From assembly GCA_016704445.1 (NCBI GenBank), contig JADJAE010000039.1, forward strand, positions 54,146-118,145: a stretch of 64,000 nt of DNA. The letters run 5' to 3'. The stretch is from Deltaproteobacteria bacterium. GTDB taxonomy: Bacteria; Myxococcota_A; Polyangia; Polyangiales; Ga0077539. Positions 35,417 through 43,405 of the stretch are shown one piece after another (the first letter of the stretch is position 1; every line of letters starts with the position of its first letter). Under the pieces are notes generated by a model, which was given only the letters and a program-made list of their open reading frames with translations, ran no database searches and was not told the DNA's origin. The translations under genes were made by a program, and so were the position numbers.

Positions 35417-36316
35417 ATGAATTCGAAGACCCCCGCCGGGGCGGTCGGGCTGCTCGATGGGCGCCCGCTCGCCGACGGTGGGGTCTCGGTCTTCGACCGC
35501 GGCTTCCTCTACGGCGACGGCGTCTTCGAGGTGCTGCGCACGTACCGCTCGGAACCCTGGCGCCTCGAAGAGCACCTGGGCCGCCTCGCGCTCGCCGCCC
35601 GGCGCGTCGGCATCACGGTCCCCATCTCCAACGCCCGCTGGATCGCCGAGGTGCGCGCCGTCCTCTCGGAGCGCCCCGCAGGCTCCGACTCGGTGCTGCG
35701 CCTCGCGCTCACCCGGGGCGTCGGCTCCCCCGGGCTCGACCCTTCGCTGGCGACGGTGCCCACGAGGCTCACCCTCGCGACGCCGCTCCCTGCGCTCCCT
35801 GCGTCGCTCTACCAGCGCGGGCTGAGCGCGACGCTCACGACCATCGACCGCGCGACCCCTCGCGAGGGAATGCTCTCGCTCTCCGGGGTGAAGTCCTCCA
35901 ACTACCAGCTCCACATCCTGGCGCTACGCGACGCCCGGGGCAGGGGGTTCGACGACGCGCTGCTGCTCTCCAGCGACGGGGCGCTCATCGAGTCGACGAG
36001 CGCCAACGTGTTCGTGGTGTCCGGGCTTGAGCTCCGCACGCCCTCCCTGGAGAGCGGTCCGCTCGATGGGATCACCCGCGCCGAGGTGCTCTCCATCGCC
36101 CGCGAGCTGGGGGTTGCTACCGTCTGCTCACGCCTCGACGCCTCCGATCTATGGACCGCCGACGAGGTCTTCCTGACGTCGAGCGTTCGCGAGCTCGTCC
36201 CGGTGGTTCGGGTCGACGATCACGAGGTCGGCGACGGCACCCCAGGGCCGCTCACCCGCCGGCTCCACGCGGCCTACCGCGCCCGCACGCCCCTCGCGGG
36301 CGACGGGCTCCCATAG
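35417..36316 (+). CDS. Class IV PLP-dependent aminotransferase / lyase
   Basis: 299 residues. Fold type IV, the family of branched-chain aminotransferase (IlvE), D-amino acid aminotransferase and aminodeoxychorismate lyase (PabC). Motifs: FDRGFLYGDGVFEVLRTY near 28-45, the PLP lysine Lys159 in LSGVKSSNYQ, the phosphate-binding ALIESTSANVF near 195, and GITRAEVLSIARELG. The S-G-V-K-S-S-N-Y segment and the RTYR lead fit either a D-amino acid enzyme or PabC; the sequence alone does not decide. It starts 8 bp after the TPR gene. Cytosolic. Confidence 0.85.
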   Translation: MNSKTPAGAVGLLDGRPLADGGVSVFDRGFLYGDGVFEVLRTYRSEPWRLEEHLGRLALAARRVGITVPISNARWIAEVRAVLSERPAGSDSVLRLALTRGVGSPGLDPSLATVPTRLTLATPLPALPASLYQRGLSATLTTIDRATPREGMLSLSGVKSSNYQLHILALRDARGRGFDDALLLSSDGALIESTSANVFVVSGLELRTPSLESGPLDGITRAEVLSIARELGVATVCSRLDASDLWTADEVFLTSSVRELVPVVRVDDHEVGDGTPGPLTRRLHAAYRARTPLAGDGLP

Positions 36317-36324
36317 GGCTTGAG

Positions 36325-36942
36325 TCACTCCTCGTTCCAGCGCCGCGGGCGACCCGAGTCCACGTGGATGAAGCCGCTGCGTGGATAGAATCCGATGCCC
36401 CCGCGGTGGAAGCGCGTGACCCACGCGCGGAGGGTCGTCGTCGGGACGCCCACCAGCCGGAAGTCGATGGCGTTGCCCAGCACGTGCTGGCTTCGCGCCG
36501 CGACGTGGCGGCCCTTCTTCCGCAGGCCCTCGTTGAGCTTGTCCGAGCGATAGCCCGACACCACCTCGACGCGACGGGCTCCCAGCGAGAGCACCGAGGC
36601 GCGCAGGGTCTCGAGGCTCAGCGCGGAGATGGCGTGCCGCTCCCAGTTGGTGCGGTCGCGGAGAAACCACTCCACCCGCTCCCGCTCCTGCTCCGAGGGG
36701 GCGGCGTCCAGCATGATGGCCTCGCGCGTGTGCACGTTGACGAGCGTCGCGGCCGGAACCACCAGCGTCGCCGCGGCGTCTTCCCCCGCGGCCTTCTTCG
36801 AGCGAGCACCTTCCACGGTTCGAGAGGGCGAAGGGGGAAGGAAGGGCGGCACCGGGAGGTCTTGCGCGATCGCGCTGGAGGCGACGAGCAGGGCGCAGCC
36901 GCCGATCCACGCGGGGAGCGCGCGGACCGAAGGGCCGATCAC
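36325..36942 (-). CDS. Exported M15-like (YcbK/DUF882) peptidase-fold protein
   Basis: 205 residues from GTG 36942. A signal peptide (LPAWIGGCALLVASSAIAQ) is followed by a linker and a DUF882/YcbK-type domain of the M15 D,D-carboxypeptidase-like clan. The zinc-site pattern is present: SGYRSDKLNEGLRKKGRHVA, SQHVLGNAIDFRL (His, Asp) and SGFIHVDSGRPRRW (His). Such proteins act on peptidoglycan or are periplasmic; the reaction is not established for this subgroup. Its GTG overlaps the larE stop by 4 nt (GTGA), so translation is coupled though the functions look unrelated. Confidence 0.85.
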   Translation of the reverse strand: MIGPSVRALPAWIGGCALLVASSAIAQDLPVPPFLPPSPSRTVEGARSKKAAGEDAAATLVVPAATLVNVHTREAIMLDAAPSEQERERVEWFLRDRTNWERHAISALSLETLRASVLSLGARRVEVVSGYRSDKLNEGLRKKGRHVAARSQHVLGNAIDFRLVGVPTTTLRAWVTRFHRGGIGFYPRSGFIHVDSGRPRRWNEE

Positions 36943-37772
36943 GAGTTGATCACCTTCAGTCGGAAGGTTTCGTTGTGCGAGCCCAGGCGATAGCCGTCGA
37001 GGTCGAGGGTCGCGAAGGTGAAGCCCGCGCGGTGACACGCCGCCGATACCTCCGCCCGCCGCTCGAAGGCGGCCGAGAGCTCGGCCGGGCCGACCTCCAC
37101 CCTGGCGACATCGCCGTGGTAGCGCACTCGCACCTGCCGGAACCCGAGCGCCCGCAGCCCGTCTTCCGCGCGATCGATCTGCCGCAGCCGCTCCTGGGTG
37201 ACGGAGGTGCCGTAGGGGATACGCGAGGCGAGGCAGGCCGCGGCGGGCTTGTTCCAGACGCTTAGGCCGATGACCTGAGCGCACCGGCGGATGTCTTCCT
37301 TGGTGAACCCGAGCTCGACCAGCGGCGAGCGCACGCCCTGCTCGCTGGCGGCCTGGAGCCCGGGGCGATGGTCGCCGAGGTCGTCGAGGTTGGTGCCGTT
37401 GACCACCACGGCGAAGCCCCGGCGCTCTCCCTCGGCGAGGGCGATGCGGTAGAGCTCGGACTTGCAGTAGAAGCACCGGTCGACCGGGTTCTTGGTGTAG
37501 TTCGGGTCGTCGATCTCATACGAGTCGACGGCGACGTGGGGCACGCCGATCTCCGCCGCGAGGGCGGAGGCGGCCTCTCTCTCGGAGACCGGGAGGGCCG
37601 GGGACAGGGCGGTGAGCCCGAGGGCGCGGTCGCCAAGAGCGACGTGGGCGGCCTTCAGGACGAACGCGCTGTCGACGCCGCCAGAAAAGCAGACCAGCAC
37701 CGATCCGGCGTCGCGCATCCAGGCATAGAGGGCGTCGAGCTTGGGCTCCATGGGTAAGCGGTCGTATACCAC
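36939..37772 (-). CDS. larE: ATP-dependent sacrificial sulfur transferase LarE
   Basis: About 270-277 residues. A PP-loop ATPase (CFSGGVDSAFVLKAA near 28-42) related to NAD synthase. LarE adenylates the pyridinium dicarboxylate precursor and donates sulfur from its own Cys to build the nickel-pincer cofactor of lactate racemase; the candidate donor is the Cys in PAAACLASRIPYGT. It also has DRCFYCKSELY and NGTNLDDLGDHRPGL. larB and larC are not in the window; stand-alone homologues may thiolate other substrates. The start is either GTG 37772, with GGAAGG about 3 nt away, or ATG 37751. Divergent from rlmN. Confidence 0.88.
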   Translation of the reverse strand: MVYDRLPMEPKLDALYAWMRDAGSVLVCFSGGVDSAFVLKAAHVALGDRALGLTALSPALPVSEREAASALAAEIGVPHVAVDSYEIDDPNYTKNPVDRCFYCKSELYRIALAEGERRGFAVVVNGTNLDDLGDHRPGLQAASEQGVRSPLVELGFTKEDIRRCAQVIGLSVWNKPAAACLASRIPYGTSVTQERLRQIDRAEDGLRALGFRQVRVRYHGDVARVEVGPAELSAAFERRAEVSAACHRAGFTFATLDLDGYRLGSHNETFRLKVINS

Positions 37773-37842
37773 CGGCCTTCCGCGGCGGCAGCCACGGATA
37801 CCCCCACTTCAGAGACCAGCGCCCCGGGAGCCCCCCAGAGAC

Positions 37843-38976
37843 ATGCATCCGACCGATCGCCTCCAGGGCGAGACCCCCGAACGACTCTCCGAGCGCTTCG
37901 GCGCCGCACTGACGCCCCCGGAGGCCCGGCGGATCATCGCCCACGTCGTGCAGCGCGGCGGCGACTCGCTCCTCGGGGTCCAGCAGCTGCGCACCACGGC
38001 GAGGAAGGCCGTCGAGGCCGAGCTCCCCATCGGGCAGGTGAAGGTGCTCGACAGGCAGGCCTCGCAGGAGGACCCCTTCGTGAAGTTCGCGCTCGCCCTC
38101 CCGGACGGGGCCGTCATCGAGACGGTGCGCATCCCGCTCGAACGGAAGGGCCGCTACGTGGTCTGTGTCAGCTCGCAGGTGGGCTGTGCCATGGGCTGCG
38201 CGTTCTGCGCCACCGGGACGATGGGGCTCTCGCGCAACCTGGAGGCCTGGGAGATCGTCGAGCAGGTGCGCCTTGTGGCCAACGAGCTGCGGGCGTCGGG
38301 CGAGGGCAGGGTGCACGGGGTGGTCTTCCAGGGGATGGGCGAGCCCCTGCATAACCTCGACAACGTGCTGCAGGCCATCGAGGTGATGTCCAACCCCTGC
38401 GGCCTGGCGGTCGACGCCCGCAACATCACGGTATGCACCGTCGGGATCGTCCCAGGCATCGATCGCCTGGCGGGAATGCGAACACGCATACGCCTCGGGA
38501 TCAGCATCACCAGCGCGCAGACCGCGCTCCGCCGGAGCCTGGTGCCGATGGAGGGGAAGTACCCGATCCAGGAGGTGGTGGAGGCAGCAAAGCGCTTTCA
38601 TGAGCGCTCGGGGCGGCTGGTGATGTTCGCGTATGCGCTGATGGGCGGCGTGAATACGACCGACGCCGAGGCCGACGCGCTCGCCGAGCTGCTCAAGCGG
38701 ATGCCAGCCCGCCTGTCGCTCATCGACTGGAACCCGATCGCCGGGTTGCCCTACCGGCCGCCGACCCCGGAGGAGAGGGACCGCTTCCATGACCGGCTCG
38801 CGGGCATGGGGGTGCCGGTGATCCGCCGGTACAGCGGGGGGAAGGACATCGGCGCAGCGTGCGGCCAGCTCGCGACCGAGTCGACCCGGAAGAGCCGCCC
38901 CCGCGGCGCCGGCCGAGAGCCCGGGGCTCCGGCGTCGGAAGCCGGGGAGACGAGCGCTTCGAGCGATCAGGACTGA
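37843..38976 (+). CDS. rlmN: Dual-specificity 23S rRNA / tRNA adenine-C2 methyltransferase RlmN
   Basis: 377 residues. A radical SAM enzyme that methylates A2503 of 23S rRNA and A37 of some tRNAs. The cluster-binding CxxxCxxC is Cys115, Cys119, Cys122 in VGCAMGCAFCATG. The substrate-linked Cys is in GKDIGAACGQL near the end. Other landmarks: GVVFQGMGEPLHN, VGIVPGIDRLAG, LGISITSAQ, PMEGKYPI, ALMGGVNTTDAEA. An unusual low-complexity tail of about 30 residues (RPRGAGREPGAPASEAGETS) follows the core. It is the last gene before the terminus region. Confidence 0.93.
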   Translation: MHPTDRLQGETPERLSERFGAALTPPEARRIIAHVVQRGGDSLLGVQQLRTTARKAVEAELPIGQVKVLDRQASQEDPFVKFALALPDGAVIETVRIPLERKGRYVVCVSSQVGCAMGCAFCATGTMGLSRNLEAWEIVEQVRLVANELRASGEGRVHGVVFQGMGEPLHNLDNVLQAIEVMSNPCGLAVDARNITVCTVGIVPGIDRLAGMRTRIRLGISITSAQTALRRSLVPMEGKYPIQEVVEAAKRFHERSGRLVMFAYALMGGVNTTDAEADALAELLKRMPARLSLIDWNPIAGLPYRPPTPEERDRFHDRLAGMGVPVIRRYSGGKDIGAACGQLATESTRKSRPRGAGREPGAPASEAGETSASSDQD

Positions 38977-39013
38977 GCTCCGGCGCAGGCGGGCGCCCCG
39001 GAAGCCCGTCGAG

Positions 39014-39041
39014 AGTTTACAGAATTCTGCATTCGGTCAAC
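39014..39041 (-). other. Partial dif-like site sharing the XerD arm
   Basis: On the plus strand GAGTTTACAGAAT (39013-39025) repeats exactly the start of the dif site at 39581-39593, including the whole 11-bp XerD-binding arm (minus-strand TTCTGTAAACT). The centre and the XerC arm have diverged. A full dif paired with a site of degenerate XerC arm is what elements integrated by host XerC/XerD leave at their two ends. The enclosed 568 bp has no gene, so this could be a remnant or merely a chance or decayed copy. Confidence 0.45.
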
Positions 39042-39094
39042 TGACCCAACCGGCGAGGGCATGGGGAGCCCCACCCGGAGCGGGGGCTCGCGCC

Positions 39095-39203
39095 GATATG
39101 CAGGTCGATGACGCACGCATAGACATCGCAGCGGCCCGCATATGCACTGTCGAGATCGATGCGCCTAACGGTCGCATATGCGAGTGACCGCATAGTCTAT
39201 GCG
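39095..39203. repeat. Cluster of GCATATGC-type palindromes
   Basis: Five related sites in about 110 bp: GATATGC (39095), GCATAGAC (39117), GCATATGC (39138-39145), TCGCATATGCGA (39172-39183, perfect 12-bp palindrome) and CGCATAGTCTATGCG (39189-39203, palindrome about a central T). GCATAGAC also pairs with GTCTATGC at 39195. NdeI-like CATATG cores are rare in such GC-rich DNA, so the clustering suggests a binding array or a structured RNA. Confidence 0.7.
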
Positions 39204-39581
39204 CAGCGCATGGCGCTGGGGGGTGACTTCGGGCCGTGATCCACGGGGGGCGGCGGGGGATGTCAGCTTCGCAGGCGGGAGGCGGGCAGATCCCGAAGAC
39301 CCATTGGGGCAACCGGACCTGAACCGGCCCGTGGTCCCCAGTGCCCGAAGCGCGCCTGGAGGCAGGACAGGAGCAGGTCGCCGGCATGGCGAGATGCGCT
39401 CAGTTCCCCAGCACGGAGCCCCGGGTGCGGGCACGTCCTTCGCCGGGCCTGAGGGGGTGCCAGGCGGATCGCCCGAAGCGAGCGGCGCCCAGGGGTCGCC
39501 AGAGGGAACCCGGAGGCGGGAGGAGGGACGCGCCTGGTTTTCCTCCCACAGGTCCAATCCCCCAGGAGGCCCCGTTTCGTG

Positions 39582-39609
39582 AGTTTACAGAATACATATT
39601 ATGCGAAGT
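39582..39609 (-). other. dif: Chromosome dimer resolution site dif
   Basis: Read on the minus strand: XerC arm ACTTCGCATAA, 6-bp centre TATGTA, XerD arm TTCTGTAAACT. The 11-6-11 layout, the CGCATAA core and the TGTAAACT end match known dif sites (E. coli arms GGTGCGCATAA and TTATGTTAAAT; the B. subtilis right arm ends TGTAAACT). It lies in a gene-free, otherwise GC-rich stretch. XerC and XerD recombine here to resolve chromosome dimers at division under FtsK control, and its presence marks the terminus. Confidence 0.82.
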
Positions 39610-39838
39610 TAAAGACCTGGGGAGAACCACGGTTTCCGCGGTGTTTCCCGGCCCGCCCAGGCCCAACCACGCCGGCCGCGCCAGGCCGGGCACCGGACCG
39701 CACGCGCGGTTCCGCCCCGAGGCCGCGGCCCACGCAGCCGGACCCATGCGCCGCCGAGCCCGGTCGCTGGCCCCGCATGCCACCGCCCAGGAGCGTTCCC
39801 GACCCCCAGCGCCTGGCACCCACCATGCGCCAACGGCC

Positions 39839-39860
39839 CGGATCCCCCCTTCGGGATCCG
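39839..39860 (-). terminator. Hairpin downstream of bamB-like gene
   Basis: CGGATCCC and GGGATCCG form an 8-bp perfect stem around a 6-nt loop, extendable to about 12 bp with one G-U pair. It lies about 60 bp past the leftward gene ending at 39922. There is no U-tract, so it would act only as a weak or Rho-assisted terminator or an mRNA-stabilising structure. Confidence 0.35.
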
Positions 39861-39921
39861 AGCCGTCGTGCTTTCCTACACCCCTGCCGGACCCTCTCGG
39901 CCCGACACTTCAGCTCTCGGG

Positions 39922-41115
39922 CTACTCGGTGGTCAGCCGGTAGGCCTGGAGCCCGCCCAGGTTCGTCCCGAAGAAGAACCACGACCCGGACCGCGTCGGC
40001 ATCCCCGTCACCCCGCCGCGACCGACGCCCTCGAGCACCTCGCCGTCCCGCGCCCTCACGAGCCACAGGGCCTGCGAGGCCGAAGGAACCATCAGCAGGC
40101 CGCCGCCGGCATCCATCACCTGCATCGCCCCGGAGCCGTAGTCCCGGGCCCAGAGCACCGATCCGTCCGAGGGATCGATCTTCAACAGACCCAGGGTTGA
40201 CGATGTTGCATACAGGTAGCGGCCGTCGGATGCGAGCGACGAGACCGCGGTCATCCAGTCGATGCGCCAGCGGACGCCCCCGCCCTCGGGGTCGAGCGCG
40301 TAGAGCCCCGTGGACTGCGAGGCCGTGAAGAGCGACCCGTCGAGCAGCACCGGCGTGGTGTCGACGTCGATCACCCGGTGCGCCTCGGTGGCGTCGCTCT
40401 CCTCGGCGTCGGCCGCGGTGTCGCGCTCCCAGCTCGGCGACCCATCGCCCGGATCGATCGCTACCACGGTGCCATCGGCGAACCCGGTGTAGAGCTTTCC
40501 GCGCGCGAAGAGCAGCCCGGCGTGACCGCTCGCGGTGATGCCCCCCGGGGGTTCTCGGTGGTAGCGCCAGCGCTGTTCGCCGGTGCCGCGGTTGAGCGCA
40601 AACACCGTGTCGTCGGCGTTGACCAGGAACACCGTGTCGGCCGTAACGATCGGCGCGCGGACGACCTCCGCGGTGGTCGGGAAGCGCCAGCGCTGGACGC
40701 CCGTCAGCGCGTCGAGGGCGTAAAGAGCGCCGTCGTTGCAGCCGACGAACAGCGTCCCCCGGTCGAGGACCATGGCGCCCTCCACCGCGCCCAGCGTCTG
40801 GAAGCGCCAGATCGCAAGGCCATCGTCGGCGCGGAGCGCGTGGACGCCGTGGTCGAGGCCCCCGGCGTAGACGAGCCCTCGCTCGGCATCGACCGCGGGG
40901 ACGCCCCGGCTGCGGGGGTGGCTCTCCAGGTCGGTGGCGAGCACCAGCGGAACGCGCCACTGAAAGCGAGCGAGGTCGTGCCGGAGGGGGGTAGCGACCT
41001 CATTGAGGTCGGGGCGATCGCGAGTGCCCAATCGCAGGCCGGCGCAAGCCGACGAGCCGATCGCTGCCGCGAAGACCGCGGCGCCCAGGAGAGACCGAGG
41101 GTTCACGGGGGGCAC
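39922..41115 (-). CDS. BamB-like PQQ-repeat beta-propeller lipoprotein
   Basis: About 397 residues. The signal peptide ends at a lipobox (AAAIGSSAC). The rest is a run of about 40-residue beta-propeller blades with the PQQ/quinoprotein pattern: GLVYAGGLDHGVHALRADDG, LFVGCNDGALYALDALTGVQ, VFLVNADDTVFALNRGTGEQ, LYTGFADGTVVAIDPGDGS, LYALDPEGGGVRWR. This is the fold of BamB, the outer-membrane scaffold that binds BamA. It lies directly downstream of a YfgM-like gene, the same order as yfgM-bamB in E. coli, which supports a role in outer-membrane protein assembly. GTG 41115 or GTG 41106 are both possible starts. Confidence 0.8.
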   Translation of the reverse strand: MPPVNPRSLLGAAVFAAAIGSSACAGLRLGTRDRPDLNEVATPLRHDLARFQWRVPLVLATDLESHPRSRGVPAVDAERGLVYAGGLDHGVHALRADDGLAIWRFQTLGAVEGAMVLDRGTLFVGCNDGALYALDALTGVQRWRFPTTAEVVRAPIVTADTVFLVNADDTVFALNRGTGEQRWRYHREPPGGITASGHAGLLFARGKLYTGFADGTVVAIDPGDGSPSWERDTAADAEESDATEAHRVIDVDTTPVLLDGSLFTASQSTGLYALDPEGGGVRWRIDWMTAVSSLASDGRYLYATSSTLGLLKIDPSDGSVLWARDYGSGAMQVMDAGGGLLMVPSASQALWLVRARDGEVLEGVGRGGVTGMPTRSGSWFFFGTNLGGLQAYRLTTE

Positions 41116-41122
41116 CGAAGCC

Positions 41123-42355
41123 TTAACGGCGCCCCTGCTTTCGGAGCGCCTCTTCGAGCTGACGACGGAGGTCCGGCGGCAGCGAGTCGAGCGGGTTGCG
41201 ACCGCCGCCCTCGTGGCCGTGCTCGCCCTCGGCGCCGCCGCCCACCGCGCGCGCCCGATCGTACTCGACGATCTGCGGGTCTTGCGGGTCGATCTCCCGG
41301 AGCAGCGCCACGGCCTGTTCGCGCAGGCTCTGGATCGACGCCGCGAGCGGGTCGGCCGCGGTCGGGTGCGCGGTGCGCTCGATCACACCGTGGAGCAGCT
41401 CCTTGGCGTGGACCCGATCGTCGCGGCGGGCGAAGAGCCGCGCCTGATAGTACTGCGCGAGGTCGCGGTAGGCGGCGTTCTGCACGGCGCCGAGCTCGCG
41501 GTAGCGGGCGGCCGCGCCGTCGAGGTCGTTGAGCGACTCCTGCGTGAACGCCATGCCCTCGAGCACCCTCGCCTCGAGGCCCGCGGTGTCGGCCCCCATC
41601 AGGCCCTGGTAGAGCTGGCGGGCCTCCTGGTAGCGGCCGAGCTGGTAGAGCGCAGTCGCCTCGGAGAGGCGAGCGAGCGGCGCCACGCGGCTCTGCGGGT
41701 AGCGCTGCTCCACCTGGCGGAACTTCTCCACCGACGCGCGGAGCCGCGCCTCCATCGAGCGGAACACCGGGCCGCGCCGGGTCGGGGCGTCTTCCCGGGC
41801 CGGGGCGTCTTCGGGCTCGATGGTCGCCGTCGACACCTGCAGCGCCTCGGAGTACGCGTCGGCAGCCTTCGCAGCGGCGGTCGATCGCCACGTCTGCCAG
41901 GCGAGCGAGCTGCCCACCACCACCACCACCGCGGCGGCGGCCATGGTCAGGGTGCGACGGTGCTGCCCGAGCGAGTCGCCGATGCTGCGCGCCCACTCGG
42001 GCACGCCCTCGGAGTCGCCCGTGCCCTTGGACATCGTGCGGGGCGGAGGCCGTCGGCGACCGGCGCCGGGGGCAGCCTCGGCCAGCGCGGCCGGGTTGCC
42101 GCCGAGCGACGTCGTCGGGAGCATCAGCCCGGAGCCGTCGGGGGACACCTCGCCGATGGCCTCGTCCCCGGTCGGCGTCGTGCCGTCCGCCAGCACCGCC
42201 ACGCGACCGCGCCGGGCAGCCTTCGCTGCAGCGCGCCGCTCGGCCCGGTTCTTCGGAACGTTCGGATCTTCCGCCGACTGCTCCGCTTCGGACGCTTCGC
42301 TCGACTCGACCTCTTCGGCCTCGTCGTCCCGCTCATCTCTCTCGGTCGAACTCAC
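41123..42355 (-). CDS. YfgM-like single-span membrane protein with TPR-like domain
   Basis: 410 residues from GTG 42355 (GAGGAG site just upstream). A charged cytoplasmic N-terminus rich in Glu/Ser (EVESSEASEAEQSAED, then AERRAAAKAARRGR) is followed by one membrane span (LTMAAAAVVVVVGSSLAW near 150-170) and a periplasmic helical-repeat domain (FRQVEQRYPQSRVAPLARLS, ATALYQLGRYQEARQLYQGL, AQYYQARLFARRDD). YfgM in E. coli associates with SecYEG and periplasmic chaperones. The acidic N-terminal extension of about 140 residues is longer than in E. coli. It ends 8 bp before the bamB-like gene. Confidence 0.7.
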   Translation of the reverse strand: MSSTERDERDDEAEEVESSEASEAEQSAEDPNVPKNRAERRAAAKAARRGRVAVLADGTTPTGDEAIGEVSPDGSGLMLPTTSLGGNPAALAEAAPGAGRRRPPPRTMSKGTGDSEGVPEWARSIGDSLGQHRRTLTMAAAAVVVVVGSSLAWQTWRSTAAAKAADAYSEALQVSTATIEPEDAPAREDAPTRRGPVFRSMEARLRASVEKFRQVEQRYPQSRVAPLARLSEATALYQLGRYQEARQLYQGLMGADTAGLEARVLEGMAFTQESLNDLDGAAARYRELGAVQNAAYRDLAQYYQARLFARRDDRVHAKELLHGVIERTAHPTAADPLAASIQSLREQAVALLREIDPQDPQIVEYDRARAVGGGAEGEHGHEGGGRNPLDSLPPDLRRQLEEALRKQGRR

Positions 42356-42512
42356 GCGCTCTCCTCGAACCTTCTGGACAGTCCTCCGGCGGCGCCAGAG
42401 CGGCGCGGACTCTACACGCGAGACCTCTTGAGTCAACCAATGACGGCGGTCCACGGGTGGCGCACTCCATCGCGCGCCGGTGGTCCATCCGCCGTGGTAC
42501 TTGCTCCCACGC

Positions 42513-43028
42513 ATGCGCGCCTTCATCGCCCCCATCGCCCTCGCCGCGCTGCTCTCCCCTCGCCCCGCCCTCGCCCTCGAGCGCGAGCTCGTGCTGAGCC
42601 CCCGCGTCGGATTCGCCGGATCCACCGGCCCCGTCGGAGGCCCCGGGGCGACGGTCGAGCTCGGCGCGCACTACGGCCTCAACGACGCCTTCTCGCTCTA
42701 CGCCGTCGGCGGCTACCACCTCGCGTTCCCCGATGATCCGCGGGGGCCGAGGCACGGCGCGACGCTCGCCGCCGGGGCCGTGTACGCGCTCGATGTGCTG
42801 CGAATCGTCCCCTACGTCGGCGTCGGAGTGCGCGGCGACCTGATGCTGGGCCCGCGCGACCGCTGGATCACCCCCGCGGCCGAGGCGCGGGTGGGCCTCC
42901 GGTGGCTCCTGAAGCGGGGGTTCGCGCTGTCATTCGAGGGGGCCTACGCGTTCCCCTTCGTGGGCCGTGACCTCGTGGCGGACCTCGTCACGGTGACCGT
43001 CGGCGTGAGCTTCCTGCGCGACCTCTGA
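42513..43028 (+). CDS. Small outer-membrane beta-barrel-like protein
   Basis: 171 residues from ATG 42513. The signal peptide (FIAPIALAALLSPRPALA) is followed by alternating hydrophobic strands typical of small outer-membrane barrels (LVLSPRVGFAGS, ATVELGAHYGLNDAFSLYAV, IVPYVGVGVRGDLML, AEARVGLRWLLKRGFALSF) and an ending VTVTVGVSFLRDL. No family name can be given. Its last 99 bp overlap the convergent comEA-like gene. Confidence 0.7.
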   Translation: MRAFIAPIALAALLSPRPALALERELVLSPRVGFAGSTGPVGGPGATVELGAHYGLNDAFSLYAVGGYHLAFPDDPRGPRHGATLAAGAVYALDVLRIVPYVGVGVRGDLMLGPRDRWITPAAEARVGLRWLLKRGFALSFEGAYAFPFVGRDLVADLVTVTVGVSFLRDL

Positions 43029-43352
43029 GCGCGCCCCGATGCGCAGCCGAGGGCGCAGCCGCGAGAGCGTGCGCTCGCCGATGCCCCGCACCCGGCGCAG
43101 GTCGTCGATGCGCTCGTAGCCTCTGCGCGAACGGCCTTCGATGATGCGTCGAGCCAGCGTCGGCCCGATGCCTGGCAGCGACTCGAGCGCTCCGAGGGAC
43201 GCGGTGTTGGGATCGACGACGAGCGCGGGGGGAGGCGCCGCGGGGGGCTCAGGGATGGGAGAAAAGGAGCGCGGTCCGCGCCGCAGGGCGGAGAGGGCGG
43301 CGATCAGGACGAGGGCGAGGGCGAGCGCGTGACGGACAGGGCGATGGACCAT
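42930..43352 (-). CDS. ComEA-like helix-hairpin-helix protein
   Basis: 140 residues. An N-terminal hydrophobic segment (ALALALVLIAALSAL) anchors or exports it, followed by a Pro-rich linker and tandem helix-hairpin-helix motifs: DPNTASLGALESLPGIGPTL, ARRIIEGR, RGYERIDDLRRVRGIGERTL. The N-T-A-x2-x2-L-x2-LPGIG pattern is that of ComEA, which binds incoming DNA during transformation; many such small proteins have no proven role. The last ~35 residues are charged, and their codons overlap the opposite-strand barrel gene. It is probably the last gene of an operon with the cyclophilin and DUF192 genes. Confidence 0.8.
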   Translation of the reverse strand: MVHRPVRHALALALVLIAALSALRRGPRSFSPIPEPPAAPPPALVVDPNTASLGALESLPGIGPTLARRIIEGRSRRGYERIDDLRRVRGIGERTLSRLRPRLRIGARSEVAQEAHADGHRDEVRHEVTAHEGERVGPLE

Positions 43353-43405
43353 CAGGGCGGCGTTGTCGGCGCCCGCGCCCGAGGGCGGTTGCCCTGAGCC
43401 GGCGG

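Larger units (their letters stand above)
38977..39921. other. Gene-free replication-terminus region
   Basis: 945 bp without a supportable gene; open frames here have no family-like features. It contains the dif site (39582-39609), a half-matching dif-like site (39014-39041), a palindrome cluster (39095-39203) and a strong hairpin (39839-39860). The flanks are the ends of two gene units that converge on it (rlmN from the left, the bamB-like gene from the right), as is common around dif. Confidence 0.65.

Noticed and set aside
39199..39582. Open frames in the terminus region
   Set aside because: They are Gly/Arg/Pro/Ser-rich with no ribosome site, no domain and no codon-position bias; typical random frames.
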